This document shows, piece after piece, positions 7,528 to 13,504 of a stretch of 34,648 nt of DNA (within the stretch, counting starts at the first letter, position 1; each line of letters opens with the position of its first letter). The stretch lies in contig DAOVMN010000001.1 of the NCBI GenBank assembly GCA_030630685.1, positions 1 to 34,648 on the forward strand, given 5' to 3'. Both the position numbers and the translations under genes were made by a program. A model generated the notes under the pieces. That model was not told the DNA's origin and made no database searches. It saw nothing but the letters and a program-made list of their open reading frames with translations. The stretch comes from Thermoplasmata archaeon (lineage in GTDB: Archaea > Thermoplasmatota > DAOVMN01).

Positions 7528-8022
7528 CTATCCTATCTTTAGTTCCACCATCTCCTCCTGTGCAGCGAAATCCATGATTCTTACCCTGGAGATTACCTCC
7601 ACTATCACAGGGGAATGAGCCGTTTTCTCAGGGAAAAATAGGAGGCCATTGATCTCTTCTTTCCCTATCAGAAGCGTGCATGGGAGAGAGATTCCGGGAT
7701 AGTACTCTTTTCCATCCTTCTCGAAACCATTGATCAGGATGCCTTTATGTTCCTTCAGCTTCTCGATATCTTCAAGTTCCGCACTGCCAATCCCCTCGAG
7801 GCGGATGTTGAGGGTGCCTGGAAAAGGGGGGGTGTGGAGCAGTCTTGTGAACTGTTCCGTGTATTCGGGGATGGAGAGGTATTCCTTACCCTCCCCTACC
7901 CCTGGGACGATTTTACCCCTAAGTTTGAGGGCTAACTGGTGGCCTGATGGGCTCATCACCTTCGACACACCCGGCCGGATTAATACATTTTTCCCAGAAT
8001 CTCCCTTGAGGCTGCAGGTCAT
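7528..8022 (-). CDS. ribK: CTP-dependent riboflavin kinase (DUF120 type)
   Basis: Archaeal enzyme that phosphorylates riboflavin to FMN using CTP. Family motifs are LRGKIVPGVGEGKEYLSI, followed by the Q-F-x8-PFPGTLNIRL block, and later LLFFPEKTAHSPVIVEVIS. The protein is 164 residues and lacks the N-terminal winged-helix domain found fused in some archaea. ATG 8022 is immediately preceded by GAGGAG, too close for a typical site, so an internal start such as the Met of MSPSGHQLAL is possible. It is convergent with the thyX remnant, and the stops are 8 bases apart. A flavin-cofactor gene next to flavin-dependent thyX may be coincidence. Confidence 0.88.
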   Translation of the reverse strand: MTCSLKGDSGKNVLIRPGVSKVMSPSGHQLALKLRGKIVPGVGEGKEYLSIPEYTEQFTRLLHTPPFPGTLNIRLEGIGSAELEDIEKLKEHKGILINGFEKDGKEYYPGISLPCTLLIGKEEINGLLFFPEKTAHSPVIVEVISRVRIMDFAAQEEMVELKIG

Positions 8023-8044
8023 CTCCTCGGAAAAAAACGCATAG

Positions 8045-8120
8045 CCGCTGCAGTGAGCTCAGGACGGAGCGAAGCTAGGATCTGGGTCGGAGAGACCGAA
8101 GGGAGCGAAGCGTTTTCCAG
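8045..8120. repeat. GAGCGAAGC-type hairpin repeat
   Basis: Short stems such as GGTC-ggaga-GACC and repeats of GGAGCGAAGC lie between ribK and the toxin gene. The style resembles the flank of the hairpin array near 12160-12212 (GAGCGAGG). The link to the main hairpin family is uncertain. Confidence 0.35.
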
Positions 8121-8127
8121 AAGGAGC

Positions 8128-8480
8128 TTATCGTTTTCTGTAACCAAATTTCTTATCATATTTCTTATGGCCAACTATGTCTAACACAAAGGCGATGATC
8201 TCCACTGTTGATTCTCCATCGGTAAGTGTGTAAAGCATCCGCCAATAACGAGCCAATTCAACTCGAAACAGGTTTTGACCCCAAAGTTTTCAATATATTC
8301 TCTTGGGATCAATGACTTTGAAATTGGTTTTCCATAATGTGGATTTGCCTTGATCAATTCCACCTTTGTATTTATTGAGTTAAGTATTGATCTGTCTATC
8401 TTGGATTCGGAAGCATGTTCGTTCAGATATCTATAGGCTTCTTCTGCATCCACTGAGAGAATCACTCGTACCTCTCTCAT
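8128..8480 (-). pseudogene. RelE/ParE-type toxin, frameshifted
   Basis: The N-terminal frame reads MREVRVILSVDAEEAYRYLN and on to PISKSLIPREYIENFGVK, then loses homology. One base after the TTTT run at 8273-8276 (AAAA on the coding strand), the neighbouring frame continues the family pattern LFRVELARYWRMLYTL. It then runs through EIIAFVLDIVGHKKYDKKF to a TAA at 8128-8130. Restoring one A would give an uninterrupted toxin of about 118 residues. As written, the frame ends at 8181 after 99 residues with an unrelated tail. The start overlaps the upstream antitoxin gene by 4 nt (ATGA), typical of a coupled pair. It is either a natural inactivating deletion or a homopolymer sequencing error. Confidence 0.8.
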
Positions 8481-8755
8481 AACTCGAGCCCCTTTGAGAT
8501 TGCTTCTCTTAGTTTGGGATTTGGATTAAAAACCCAGGTTATCCCATCTATGGTGAAGAGTATCTTATTACTCTCTTCGAGATATCTGAGAATTGTTTTT
8601 AGCCTATTATGGTTGACTTTTTTTGGAAGCATTCTTTTCAGTTCTGCGATTGTGATTACACTCTCATCCATATTTCGTAATGTCTCTTCCACCATAATGA
8701 CCGTATTGAGTGTCGGTGAGTGCTCGTATCTGTGTATGGCTTTTGTAGATGTCAT
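8477..8755 (-). CDS. Winged-helix antitoxin-like protein
   Basis: A 92-residue protein with a helix-turn-helix pattern: ITIAELKRMLPKKVNHNRLK then TILRYLEESNKILFTIDGI, a winged-helix core at about residues 33-70. It precedes the RelE-like toxin and overlaps it by 4 nt, so I read it as the antitoxin and autorepressor. A GTGAT ribosome binding site precedes ATG 8755. A TATA box (8801-8810) and a 7-bp inverted repeat between it and the start fit autoregulation. Similar small archaeal gene pairs are annotated as toxin-antitoxin systems; no experimental role can be inferred from sequence alone. Confidence 0.72.
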   Translation of the reverse strand: MTSTKAIHRYEHSPTLNTVIMVEETLRNMDESVITIAELKRMLPKKVNHNRLKTILRYLEESNKILFTIDGITWVFNPNPKLREAISKGLEL

Positions 8756-8765
8756 TCTATCACTC

Positions 8766-8810
8766 TTTGATATTAGTTAGTAATCATTATGTATCAAACA
8801 GTATAAATAG
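8766..8810 (-). promoter_or_regulatory. Toxin-antitoxin promoter with operator-like inverted repeat
   Basis: The TATA box CTATTTATAC (minus strand, 8801-8810) lies upstream of the antitoxin start. TTTGATA (8766-8772) and TATCAAA (8792-8798) form a perfect 7-bp inverted repeat around the expected transcription start, where a repressor would block initiation. Confidence 0.5.
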
Positions 8811-8855
8811 TTATCTTTTATGAGCCCCTTATGGAAAATTGCGTATAACTCAGTT

Positions 8856-8879
8856 ATATCCGACATCGATGTCGGATAT
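8856..8879. repeat. Perfect 24-bp palindrome
   Basis: The half-site ATATCCGACATC is followed directly by its exact complement. No gene is adjacent on the plus strand; the antitoxin promoter ends 45 nt away. It looks like a protein-binding site for a symmetric regulator, or a relic of a lost gene's operator. Confidence 0.6.
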
Positions 8880-8893
8880 CCTTCTGATTTGGT

Positions 8894-8923
8894 GGTATAT
8901 CCAAAGTCCATGTCGGATATACC
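8894..8923. repeat. Inverted repeat sharing the palindrome half-site
   Basis: GGTATATCC (8894-8902) and GGATATACC (8915-8923) are complementary across a 12-nt spacer. The spacer and right arm contain ATGTCGGATAT, which repeats the half-site of the palindrome at 8856-8879. Confidence 0.5.
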
Positions 8924-9004
8924 TACCTTTATCTGAAGATTTTTTCTCATGTTTGGCCTCTCTTTTATTCACCATTATTCCATTTAGCTCCCGCTCGTCT
9001 TTAG

Positions 9005-9208
9005 ACATCGAAGATTTCTGAGGACCGGCTGAGTGCGAAGCCATGAGGAAGCGAAGCTTCCGATTGCCGGTTGACGCAAAGCGTCGATAAGCCATGAGGA
9101 ACGAAGTTCTGAGTGGCGGTTGAGTATGCAATACTCGATAAGCACTCGGCAAGGCGTGAAGTGCGAAGCACAGAGCACCGGTTGAGCCTGAAGGGCTCGA
9201 CAAGGCCC
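9005..9208 (+). repeat. Alternating hairpin array, locus 1
   Basis: A tandem chain of small hairpins with constant connectors and variable stems. Type A units: TTGACGC-aaa-GCGTCGA, TTGAGTAT-gca-ATACTCGA and TTGAGCC-tgaag-GGCTCGA, each followed by TAAG or CAAG. Type B units: GGAAC-gaa-GTTCTGAG and GTGC-gaa-GCACAGAG, each introduced by ATGA or GTGA. A and B units alternate. Frames translated from this region are by-products of the repeat, not genes. Confidence 0.8.
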
Positions 9209-9573
9209 ACCACGGTTCCCCTATCACGGATCATCAGTTCAAGGCCGCGGTGCGAACAGGTGTAACATTGGATTCTTAAGAGGTATTGAATAACAAATAT
9301 TTAATCTTTCTCTCTGCTTGCCCAAAACACCCAACCCAATCCCTCTTGGAGCCCCCTCTCCATGCTTTGTTCCCGCTCCCCTCGTGGGACCCTTCGCCGC
9401 ACCTTTCACTAAAATAGATACCAATCACACTCATGAGAGGCATGAAACATCACTCAGAGCCCTCGGTACGACCGCAAAGAGTACGCAAAGAAAACGACGA
9501 AATTGTGATCCTTATTCACTACATTACAGCTTTGTCCCAAAATAAACGAGGAAAAATAGAATACAGGATTAAT
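9209..9573. other. Gene-free stretch
   Basis: No supported gene is present. Open frames here are short, lack ribosome binding sites and show no recognisable domain. The only structure noticed is the HU terminator at its right edge. Confidence 0.5.
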
Positions 9574-9612
9574 AAAAAAAAGGAGAGAGGCCGAACGGGG
9601 ATCCGAACGGCC
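9574..9612 (-). terminator. Terminator of the HU gene
   Basis: On the minus strand GGCCG (9612-9608) pairs with CGGCC (9593-9589) across a 14-nt loop. After CTCTCC come eight consecutive T. It lies 20 nt beyond the HU stop codon. An oligo-T tract alone can terminate archaeal transcription. Confidence 0.6.
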
Positions 9613-9632
9613 TTAACGAGAGTGCAGTGATC

Positions 9633-9947
9633 CTAGCGCTTCTTGTCTACTGCGGCCTTGAAGGCGGCTGCGGGTCTGAATCCCGGAACCTTCTTCTTCG
9701 GGATCGTAATCTTCTGTTTGGTCTGTGGGTTGATCCCCATGCGCCTCTTTCTTTGCTTCACCACGAAGCTTCCGAAACCGGCAATTCGGACGTTCTTGCC
9801 CTTGGCCACGGTAGCGGAGATGACAGTGAATGCTGCATCTACTGCTGCCTTTGCCTGCCTCTTCGAAAGTGAGGGTGTGGCTATCTCTGCAACCTCAGTA
9901 ATGAGTTCAGTTTTGTTCAGGTCTTTTTTTGCCTTTCTTGGAGCCAT
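9633..9947 (-). CDS. HU-family DNA-binding protein (HTa-like)
   Basis: A small basic chromatin protein of 104 residues that bends and wraps DNA as a dimer. The HU signature is intact: GFGSFVVKQRKRRMGINPQT followed by IPKKKVPGFRPAAAFK. The N-terminal part (LNKTELITEVAE...SKRQAKAAVDAAF) is the dimerisation helices. ATG 9947 follows GGAGGTAAC at ideal spacing; a further upstream ATG would lose that site. Among archaea, bacterial-type HU is characteristic of Thermoplasmata (HTa), which supports the lineage guess. It is monocistronic, with its own AT-rich promoter and terminator. Confidence 0.95.
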   Translation of the reverse strand: MAPRKAKKDLNKTELITEVAEIATPSLSKRQAKAAVDAAFTVISATVAKGKNVRIAGFGSFVVKQRKRRMGINPQTKQKITIPKKKVPGFRPAAAFKAAVDKKR

Positions 9948-10209
9948 TTTTGTTACCTCCAGGCACATAAAACCGCTTAGGGTTTAATAGTTTTGTGGTT
10001 AATCATGGCAAATCCCTTATCTGGAAAGGACATTCCCCTTATTATCGAGCTTTTATCCAGTAAATTCAATATGTTTTTTTTGAAATTAAAAAAAACACAT
10101 CTTAAATAAAGGATATTCTTAAGAATCCGATCAGAGAATCCCCAATATCATTGAGAATCTTGGAAATATCAATCATAATTCTTTCTAGTGTATTCTCTCA
10201 GAAGGGATT

Positions 10210-10929
10210 TCAAAAGATTACACGGCTTTGGAACCTTTTGTCAAACAGGTATAGTGAGAAGATAATAAAACCGTATCCAAAGAAAAACTCCTCATACTCA
10301 TTGGTGACAAAACGCTCTCCCGCGACAAAAAGGGTAAGGTAGTCGAGAACAATGCAGAGGATTCCCGCACCGAAAACAATGGCCGCCGGGACGGGTGGAT
10401 AGAGTATTCTGATCCCAAGAATCTCCCTGAACCGATTGAAACGGTTTTGATAGTAATGCAGACCAAACGGGACAACAACACCATAAAGGACAAGGCAGGC
10501 TGCCAATATCCCAAAGACCACGCTGATGGCCGGGAAATTGTGGAAGTCCGTTTCCTTCTGTGTGCTGTGCTCCTCGAAATACTCAGGGGAATCCCAGCCG
10601 ATGAGCCTCTGACCGAAGCTGATTTCCTCGAGAGCGGCAAAGATGCAAAGGACTCCAAGAAGAATGATCACCAGGCGATAATCCCTCAGTTTTTCCTTTA
10701 CCCCGGCATGGGTCGAGACCATGGCATAGATGAACATCACACCCGCTCCGCCAAAGAATAATACGGTAAGGTTTTCTATGATACCGTCTTCTTTCTGGAT
10801 GTTTGTATTGATATCCTTTGAACTCAGGGTATAGTGGAGCCCTCCTGCAGCAATAATAAGCACCACAATCAGGGTAAGTACGAGAACAATTCGATCCATC
10901 CATCTTAGGTTCGAGGGAGCGAACTTCAT
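10210..10929 (-). CDS. Multi-pass membrane protein, hypothetical
   Basis: About 239 residues with roughly six hydrophobic segments. Segments include MDRIVLVLTLIVVLIIAAG, LTVLFFGGAGVMFIYAMV, YRLVIILLGVLCIFAAL, VVFGILAACLVLYGVVV and IVFGAGILCIVLDYLTLF. A conserved-looking loop EEISFGQRLIGWDSPEYF ending in HNF recalls uncharacterised bacterial membrane proteins with an EEISWGQR...LHN signature. The reading frame extends upstream to an ATG at 11046, but that would leave only 12 nt to the divergent alcohol dehydrogenase gene and swallow the shared promoter. I therefore prefer ATG 10929, just before the first membrane segment. Function unknown. Confidence 0.7.
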   Translation of the reverse strand: MKFAPSNLRWMDRIVLVLTLIVVLIIAAGGLHYTLSSKDINTNIQKEDGIIENLTVLFFGGAGVMFIYAMVSTHAGVKEKLRDYRLVIILLGVLCIFAALEEISFGQRLIGWDSPEYFEEHSTQKETDFHNFPAISVVFGILAACLVLYGVVVPFGLHYYQNRFNRFREILGIRILYPPVPAAIVFGAGILCIVLDYLTLFVAGERFVTNEYEEFFFGYGFIIFSLYLFDKRFQSRVIF

Positions 10930-11012
10930 ACTCTTCTCATTCCTTATCTCATTAATGGGTTTTACCTCTTCAGGTGGCACCAGACACTCGAAGCCCTGGA
11001 TTGCAATGCGGG

Positions 11013-11024
11013 AAATATTTAAAT
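11013..11024. promoter_or_regulatory. Shared TATA region for divergent genes
   Basis: AAATATTTAAAT is nearly symmetric and could serve both strands. It lies 35-45 nt before the alcohol dehydrogenase start (11059) and about 85 nt before the preferred start of the membrane protein. Confidence 0.45.
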
Positions 11025-11058
11025 CAGTACCGATTTTCAGGGGCATTGAGGTGATAGA

Positions 11059-12054
11059 TTGAAGGCGATGCTACTGGAATCCCATGCACCCATGGAGGAA
11101 CATCCGCTCAGACTTACCGACATCCCGAAACCAGTACCTAAAGTTGGAGAGGTACTCCTGCGGGTGAGCACTTGTGGGATCTGTCACACGGATCTGCACA
11201 TCATCGAAGGGGAGGTCAAGCCCCCATCCCTGCCTTTGGTGGTTGGGCATCAGGTGGTGGGAGAGGTGGAAAAAATTGGAGAAGGGGTGGAGAATCGAAA
11301 GCTCGGGGAAAGGGTGGGAGTGCCCTGGCTCTATTCGACGTGTGGAAGGTGCAGCTTCTGCCAGCGTGGTGAGGAGAATCTTTGCGAGGACATCCGTTTT
11401 ACCGGCTGCCACGAAAATGGAGGACTAACGGAGTACATGGTAGCACCGGCGGAGTTCGTTTATCCCATACCCAGGATATTCAGCGATATTCAGGCTGCCC
11501 CTCTGCTCTGTGCCGGGATCATTGGTTACCGGGCCCTTCGAATATCAGAGATAAAGAAGGGAGAGGTATTGGGGCTCTTTGGTTTTGGTGCCTCTGCTCA
11601 CATAGCGATCCAGGTGGCTATGCACTGGGATACCGAGGTATTCGTGTTCACACGTTCCGAGAATCACCGGGATCTGGCACGGGAATTGGGTGCCGCCTGG
11701 GTCGGGGGTGCCGAGGATCCCCCTCCTAAGGAGCTTGACCGGGCCATCATCTTTGCCCCTGCGGGATACCTGATACCTCTTGCCCTGAAGAATATCAGGA
11801 AAGGCGGCACCCTGGCCCTTGCCGGAATCTACATGGATAGGGTCCCGGAGATGCCCTACGATCTGATCTACGGGGAGAGGAAGCTTGTGAGCGTGGCTAA
11901 CAGTACAAGGGAGGATGCGATTGGATTACTTGAAGCTGCGGCTGAGATACCGATACTGACCGAGGTGGAGGCATTCCGTCTCGAGGAGGCAAACGAGGCC
12001 TATCTCAGGCTCAAGAGAAGCGAGATAAAGGGTGCCGGGGTGATTGTTCTTTAG
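11059..12054 (+). CDS. Zinc-dependent alcohol dehydrogenase family protein
   Basis: A medium-chain dehydrogenase of 331 residues, oxidising an alcohol or reducing an aldehyde with NAD(P). The catalytic zinc ligands are seen in CGICHTDLH and VVGHQVVGEVEKIGEGV. The structural zinc cluster is the four-Cys set CGRCSFCQRGEENLC. The nucleotide-binding fold begins around LGLFGFGASAHIAIQVA, where GFGASA replaces the usual GxGxxG, a mild variation. Start is TTG 11059 after GAGGTGAT with 4 nt spacing. Substrate cannot be predicted. The 3' end abuts a duplicated tRNA-Thr fragment, with the direct repeat beginning 2 nt after the stop. Confidence 0.92.
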   Translation: MKAMLLESHAPMEEHPLRLTDIPKPVPKVGEVLLRVSTCGICHTDLHIIEGEVKPPSLPLVVGHQVVGEVEKIGEGVENRKLGERVGVPWLYSTCGRCSFCQRGEENLCEDIRFTGCHENGGLTEYMVAPAEFVYPIPRIFSDIQAAPLLCAGIIGYRALRISEIKKGEVLGLFGFGASAHIAIQVAMHWDTEVFVFTRSENHRDLARELGAAWVGGAEDPPPKELDRAIIFAPAGYLIPLALKNIRKGGTLALAGIYMDRVPEMPYDLIYGERKLVSVANSTREDAIGLLEAAAEIPILTEVEAFRLEEANEAYLRLKRSEIKGAGVIVL

Positions 12055-12055
12055 G

Positions 12056-12082
12056 TAAAAAAAGGAGCCGCTGGGGGGAATC
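12056..12082. repeat. Direct copy of the tRNA-Thr 3' end
   Basis: These 27 bases are identical to 12215-12241, which hold the oligo-T terminator and the last part (acceptor and T arm) of the minus-strand tRNA-Thr. Similarity breaks after one inserted A. This is the arrangement left by integration at a tRNA 3' end (att-like), but no integrase is nearby. Confidence 0.65.
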
Positions 12083-12105
12083 AGAACGCATCTTTTTGGG
12101 AAAAA

Positions 12106-12212
12106 CCTTGACGAGTGCTTCGCACTCATCCGGCTCTCAGAATTTCATTCTTCATGCCTGCACCAAAAACCTGTGCGACCTCGCTCCACTCTGTTCCGCT
12201 CGGTCCCACTTT
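12106..12212 (-). repeat. Alternating hairpin array, locus 2
   Basis: Read on the minus strand: ATGAAGAAT-gaa-ATTCTGAG, then GCC, then GGATGAGTGC-gaa-GCACTCGTCAAGG (two adjoining units of types B and A). The remaining left part (12159-12212) has GAGCGAGG-type words. The array fills the space between the two copies of the tRNA-Thr 3' end. Confidence 0.65.
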
Positions 12213-12214
12213 AT

Positions 12215-12241
12215 TAAAAAAAGGAGCCGCTGGGGGGAATC
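12215..12241. repeat. tRNA-Thr 3' end, parent copy of the 27-bp direct repeat
   Basis: Identical to 12056-12082. It includes seven A on the plus strand (terminator T run for the tRNA) and the 3' acceptor and T-stem of tRNA-Thr. Confidence 0.65.
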
Positions 12242-12296
12242 GAACCCCCGACCTACGCCTTACCAAGGCGTCGCTATACCGCTAAGCCACAGCGGC
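12225..12296 (-). tRNA. tRNA-Thr (anticodon GGT)
   Basis: The cloverleaf on the minus strand has acceptor GCCGCTG/CAGCGGC and D arm GGCTTAGCGGTATAGC. The anticodon stem is ACGCC/GGCGT around TTGGTAA, with anticodon GGT. The T arm is GGGGG/CCCCC around TTCGATT. The 3' CCA is not encoded; a run of seven T follows. No intron. Confidence 0.94.
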
Positions 12297-12330
12297 TTTT
12301 GGCAGTTACCGGAAGCCCGCAAACTATGGA

Positions 12331-12342
12331 TTGTATAAAATT
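12331..12342 (-). promoter_or_regulatory. TATA box for tRNA-Thr
   Basis: Minus strand AATTTTATACAA lies about 35-45 nt upstream of the mature 5' end of tRNA-Thr, a typical archaeal distance allowing a short 5' leader. Confidence 0.5.
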
Positions 12343-12367
12343 GTTTTGATGGACGGAATCGAGACAT

Positions 12368-12397
12368 GGGACTATGTTATAATTTAGCGAATAAGGC
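12368..12397 (+). repeat. Dispersed 30-nt motif, copy 2
   Basis: Begins GGGACTATGTT and has TTAGCGA in its second half. It matches 25 of 30 positions with 27608-27637 without gaps. Confidence 0.55.
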
Positions 12398-12486
12398 ACC
12401 ACCCCTTCCTTATGTGGGATAGTTTATCTCCATAAATAGAATCCTAATCAGGCGGGTCGGAACCACACGGGGGGGGGCACCGGGGA

Positions 12487-12657
12487 GGCATGAGGAAGCG
12501 AAGTTCCGATTGCCGGCTAAACACGAAGTGTTCGTCAAGGAAGTACTCGGCAAGGCGTGCAAACTTATTTGCGCACCGATTGAATCCGCAGGATTCGATA
12601 AGGCATTCGGAAAGCAGTTCCGAATTCCGATTGAGGGCAAAGCCCTCGATAAGGCGG
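12487..12657 (+). repeat. Alternating hairpin array, locus 3
   Basis: About six hairpins. Examples: ACAC-gaa-GTGT with TTCGTCAAGG, CGTGCAAA-ctta-TTTGCGCACC, TTGAATCC-gca-GGATTCGA with TAAGG, CGGAA-agcag-TTCCG and TTGAGGGC-aaa-GCCCTCGA with TAAGG. The connector ACTCGGCAAGGCGTG is shared exactly with locus 1. Open frames across this region are repeat artefacts. Confidence 0.8.
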
Positions 12658-12725
12658 TGAGAAAAAATTCAGCCAGATTGGCATATAGAATCTTGTGAGT
12701 TTCTTATTCACTATGTCACTGACCT

Positions 12726-12755
12726 CCTTAATCACTGACTTACAACATAGTACCC
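12726..12755 (-). repeat. Dispersed 30-nt motif, copy 3
   Basis: On the minus strand: GGGTACTATGTTG then TAAGTCAGTGATTAAGG. It matches copy 4 at about 22 of 26 positions after one inserted T. It lies 70-100 nt upstream of the DUF433 gene. Confidence 0.45.
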
Positions 12756-12824
12756 GATTTTACAGAATCCGGGGATGCAAACATTTAAGTAATTTAGAAA
12801 TCTTTTGGAGATTAAGTGATTTGA

Positions 12825-13061
12825 ATGAGAGCTAAAAATTTAATGGATAGAATCACCATCAATCCTGAGGTAATGATTGGTAAACCAACCATCAGAGGGA
12901 TGAGAATCACGGTAGAGCAGATTCTGAAGGCTCTTGCCAATGGTGTAACAACCAAGGAGCTGCTCGATGATTACCCGGAACTCGAACCGGAAGATATTCA
13001 AGCGGCCCTTCTTTATGCGACCGAGTTGGTAAGTGAAGAACAGGTTTTTGCGGTAGCGTAG
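12825..13061 (+). CDS. DUF433 antitoxin-like protein
   Basis: A 78-residue DUF433 protein. The family core is complete: ITINPEVMIGKPTIRGMRIT, then VEQILKALANGVTTKELLDD and YPELEPEDIQAALLYA. DUF433 proteins are small helical DNA-binding-like proteins usually paired with a PIN-like DUF5615 partner, as here (next gene 10 nt downstream), and are generally regarded as antitoxins. ATG 12825 has an AGTGAT site 8 nt upstream; ATG 12843 (MDRITINPEV) is an alternative. A TATA-like CATTTAAGTAA at about 12780-12790 fits. It probably forms a bicistronic operon with the DUF5615 gene. Confidence 0.85.
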   Translation: MRAKNLMDRITINPEVMIGKPTIRGMRITVEQILKALANGVTTKELLDDYPELEPEDIQAALLYATELVSEEQVFAVA

Positions 13062-13071
13062 GTGTCTCAGA

Positions 13072-13434
13072 ATGACTCATGGTAAGCCAAGATTTTTAGT
13101 CGATGTTTGTGTTGGCAGAAAAGTAGAAGATTGGCTTGTGAAAAACGGGTATGATATTAGAACTGTAAGGGAGATCAATCCTCGAATGAATGATAGGGAA
13201 GTATTGAAAATAGCAGTGATTGAGGGCAGAATGGTTGTAACAATGGATAAAGATTTTGGAGAACTTGTCTACAATTCTGGAATGGCCCACTCCGGAGTGT
13301 TACTTTTGAGGATCGAAGATGCCAATGCTAATGAAAAAGTAAAAACCATAGAAAAGATACTAACAGAGTATCAAGATATGTTGTCAAACAATTTTTGCAT
13401 ATTTCAAAACGAGAAACTTAGAATAAGAAAATAA
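13072..13434 (+). CDS. DUF5615 PIN-like toxin/nuclease
   Basis: A 120-residue PIN-like protein of the DUF5615 (COG4634) family. Acidic residues expected of a metal-dependent nuclease are present in PRFLVDVCVGRK (where most members have DENL), in NDREVLKIA and in VVTMDKDFGELVY. GVLLLRIED follows. It is the predicted toxin partner of the DUF433 protein, cleaving RNA if active (family inference, no direct evidence). The gene is intact. The pair sits in the repeat-rich region beside tRNA-Thr, a common neighbourhood for accessory modules. Confidence 0.85.
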   Translation: MTHGKPRFLVDVCVGRKVEDWLVKNGYDIRTVREINPRMNDREVLKIAVIEGRMVVTMDKDFGELVYNSGMAHSGVLLLRIEDANANEKVKTIEKILTEYQDMLSNNFCIFQNEKLRIRK

Positions 13435-13504
13435 TGATAAGAGTCCGGGAGCACGAGCCACCGAGGCCCCGGCCCGTCTGGTGGAATCAGTAGCGGCAGT
13501 CTTT

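Noticed and set aside
8850..9234. Several overlapping minus-strand frames of 64-125 codons
   Set aside because: They are translations of palindromes and hairpin array locus 1, with similar peptides recurring at other arrays; no domain and no start signal.
9318..9630. Short plus-strand frames upstream of the HU terminator
   Set aside because: No ribosome binding site, odd composition, no similarity to known families.
9588..9640. tRNA-like remnant (GATCC-GAAC pattern beside GGCC)
   Set aside because: The T-arm stem does not pair and no acceptor or anticodon stem can be drawn; it fits the HU terminator hairpin better.
9005..12657. CRISPR array
   Set aside because: Units have short variable stems and no constant repeat of 24-37 nt with unique spacers; no cas genes are present.
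12410..12698. Frames on both strands across hairpin array locus 3
   Set aside because: The open frames follow from repeat units without stops; no ribosome binding site.
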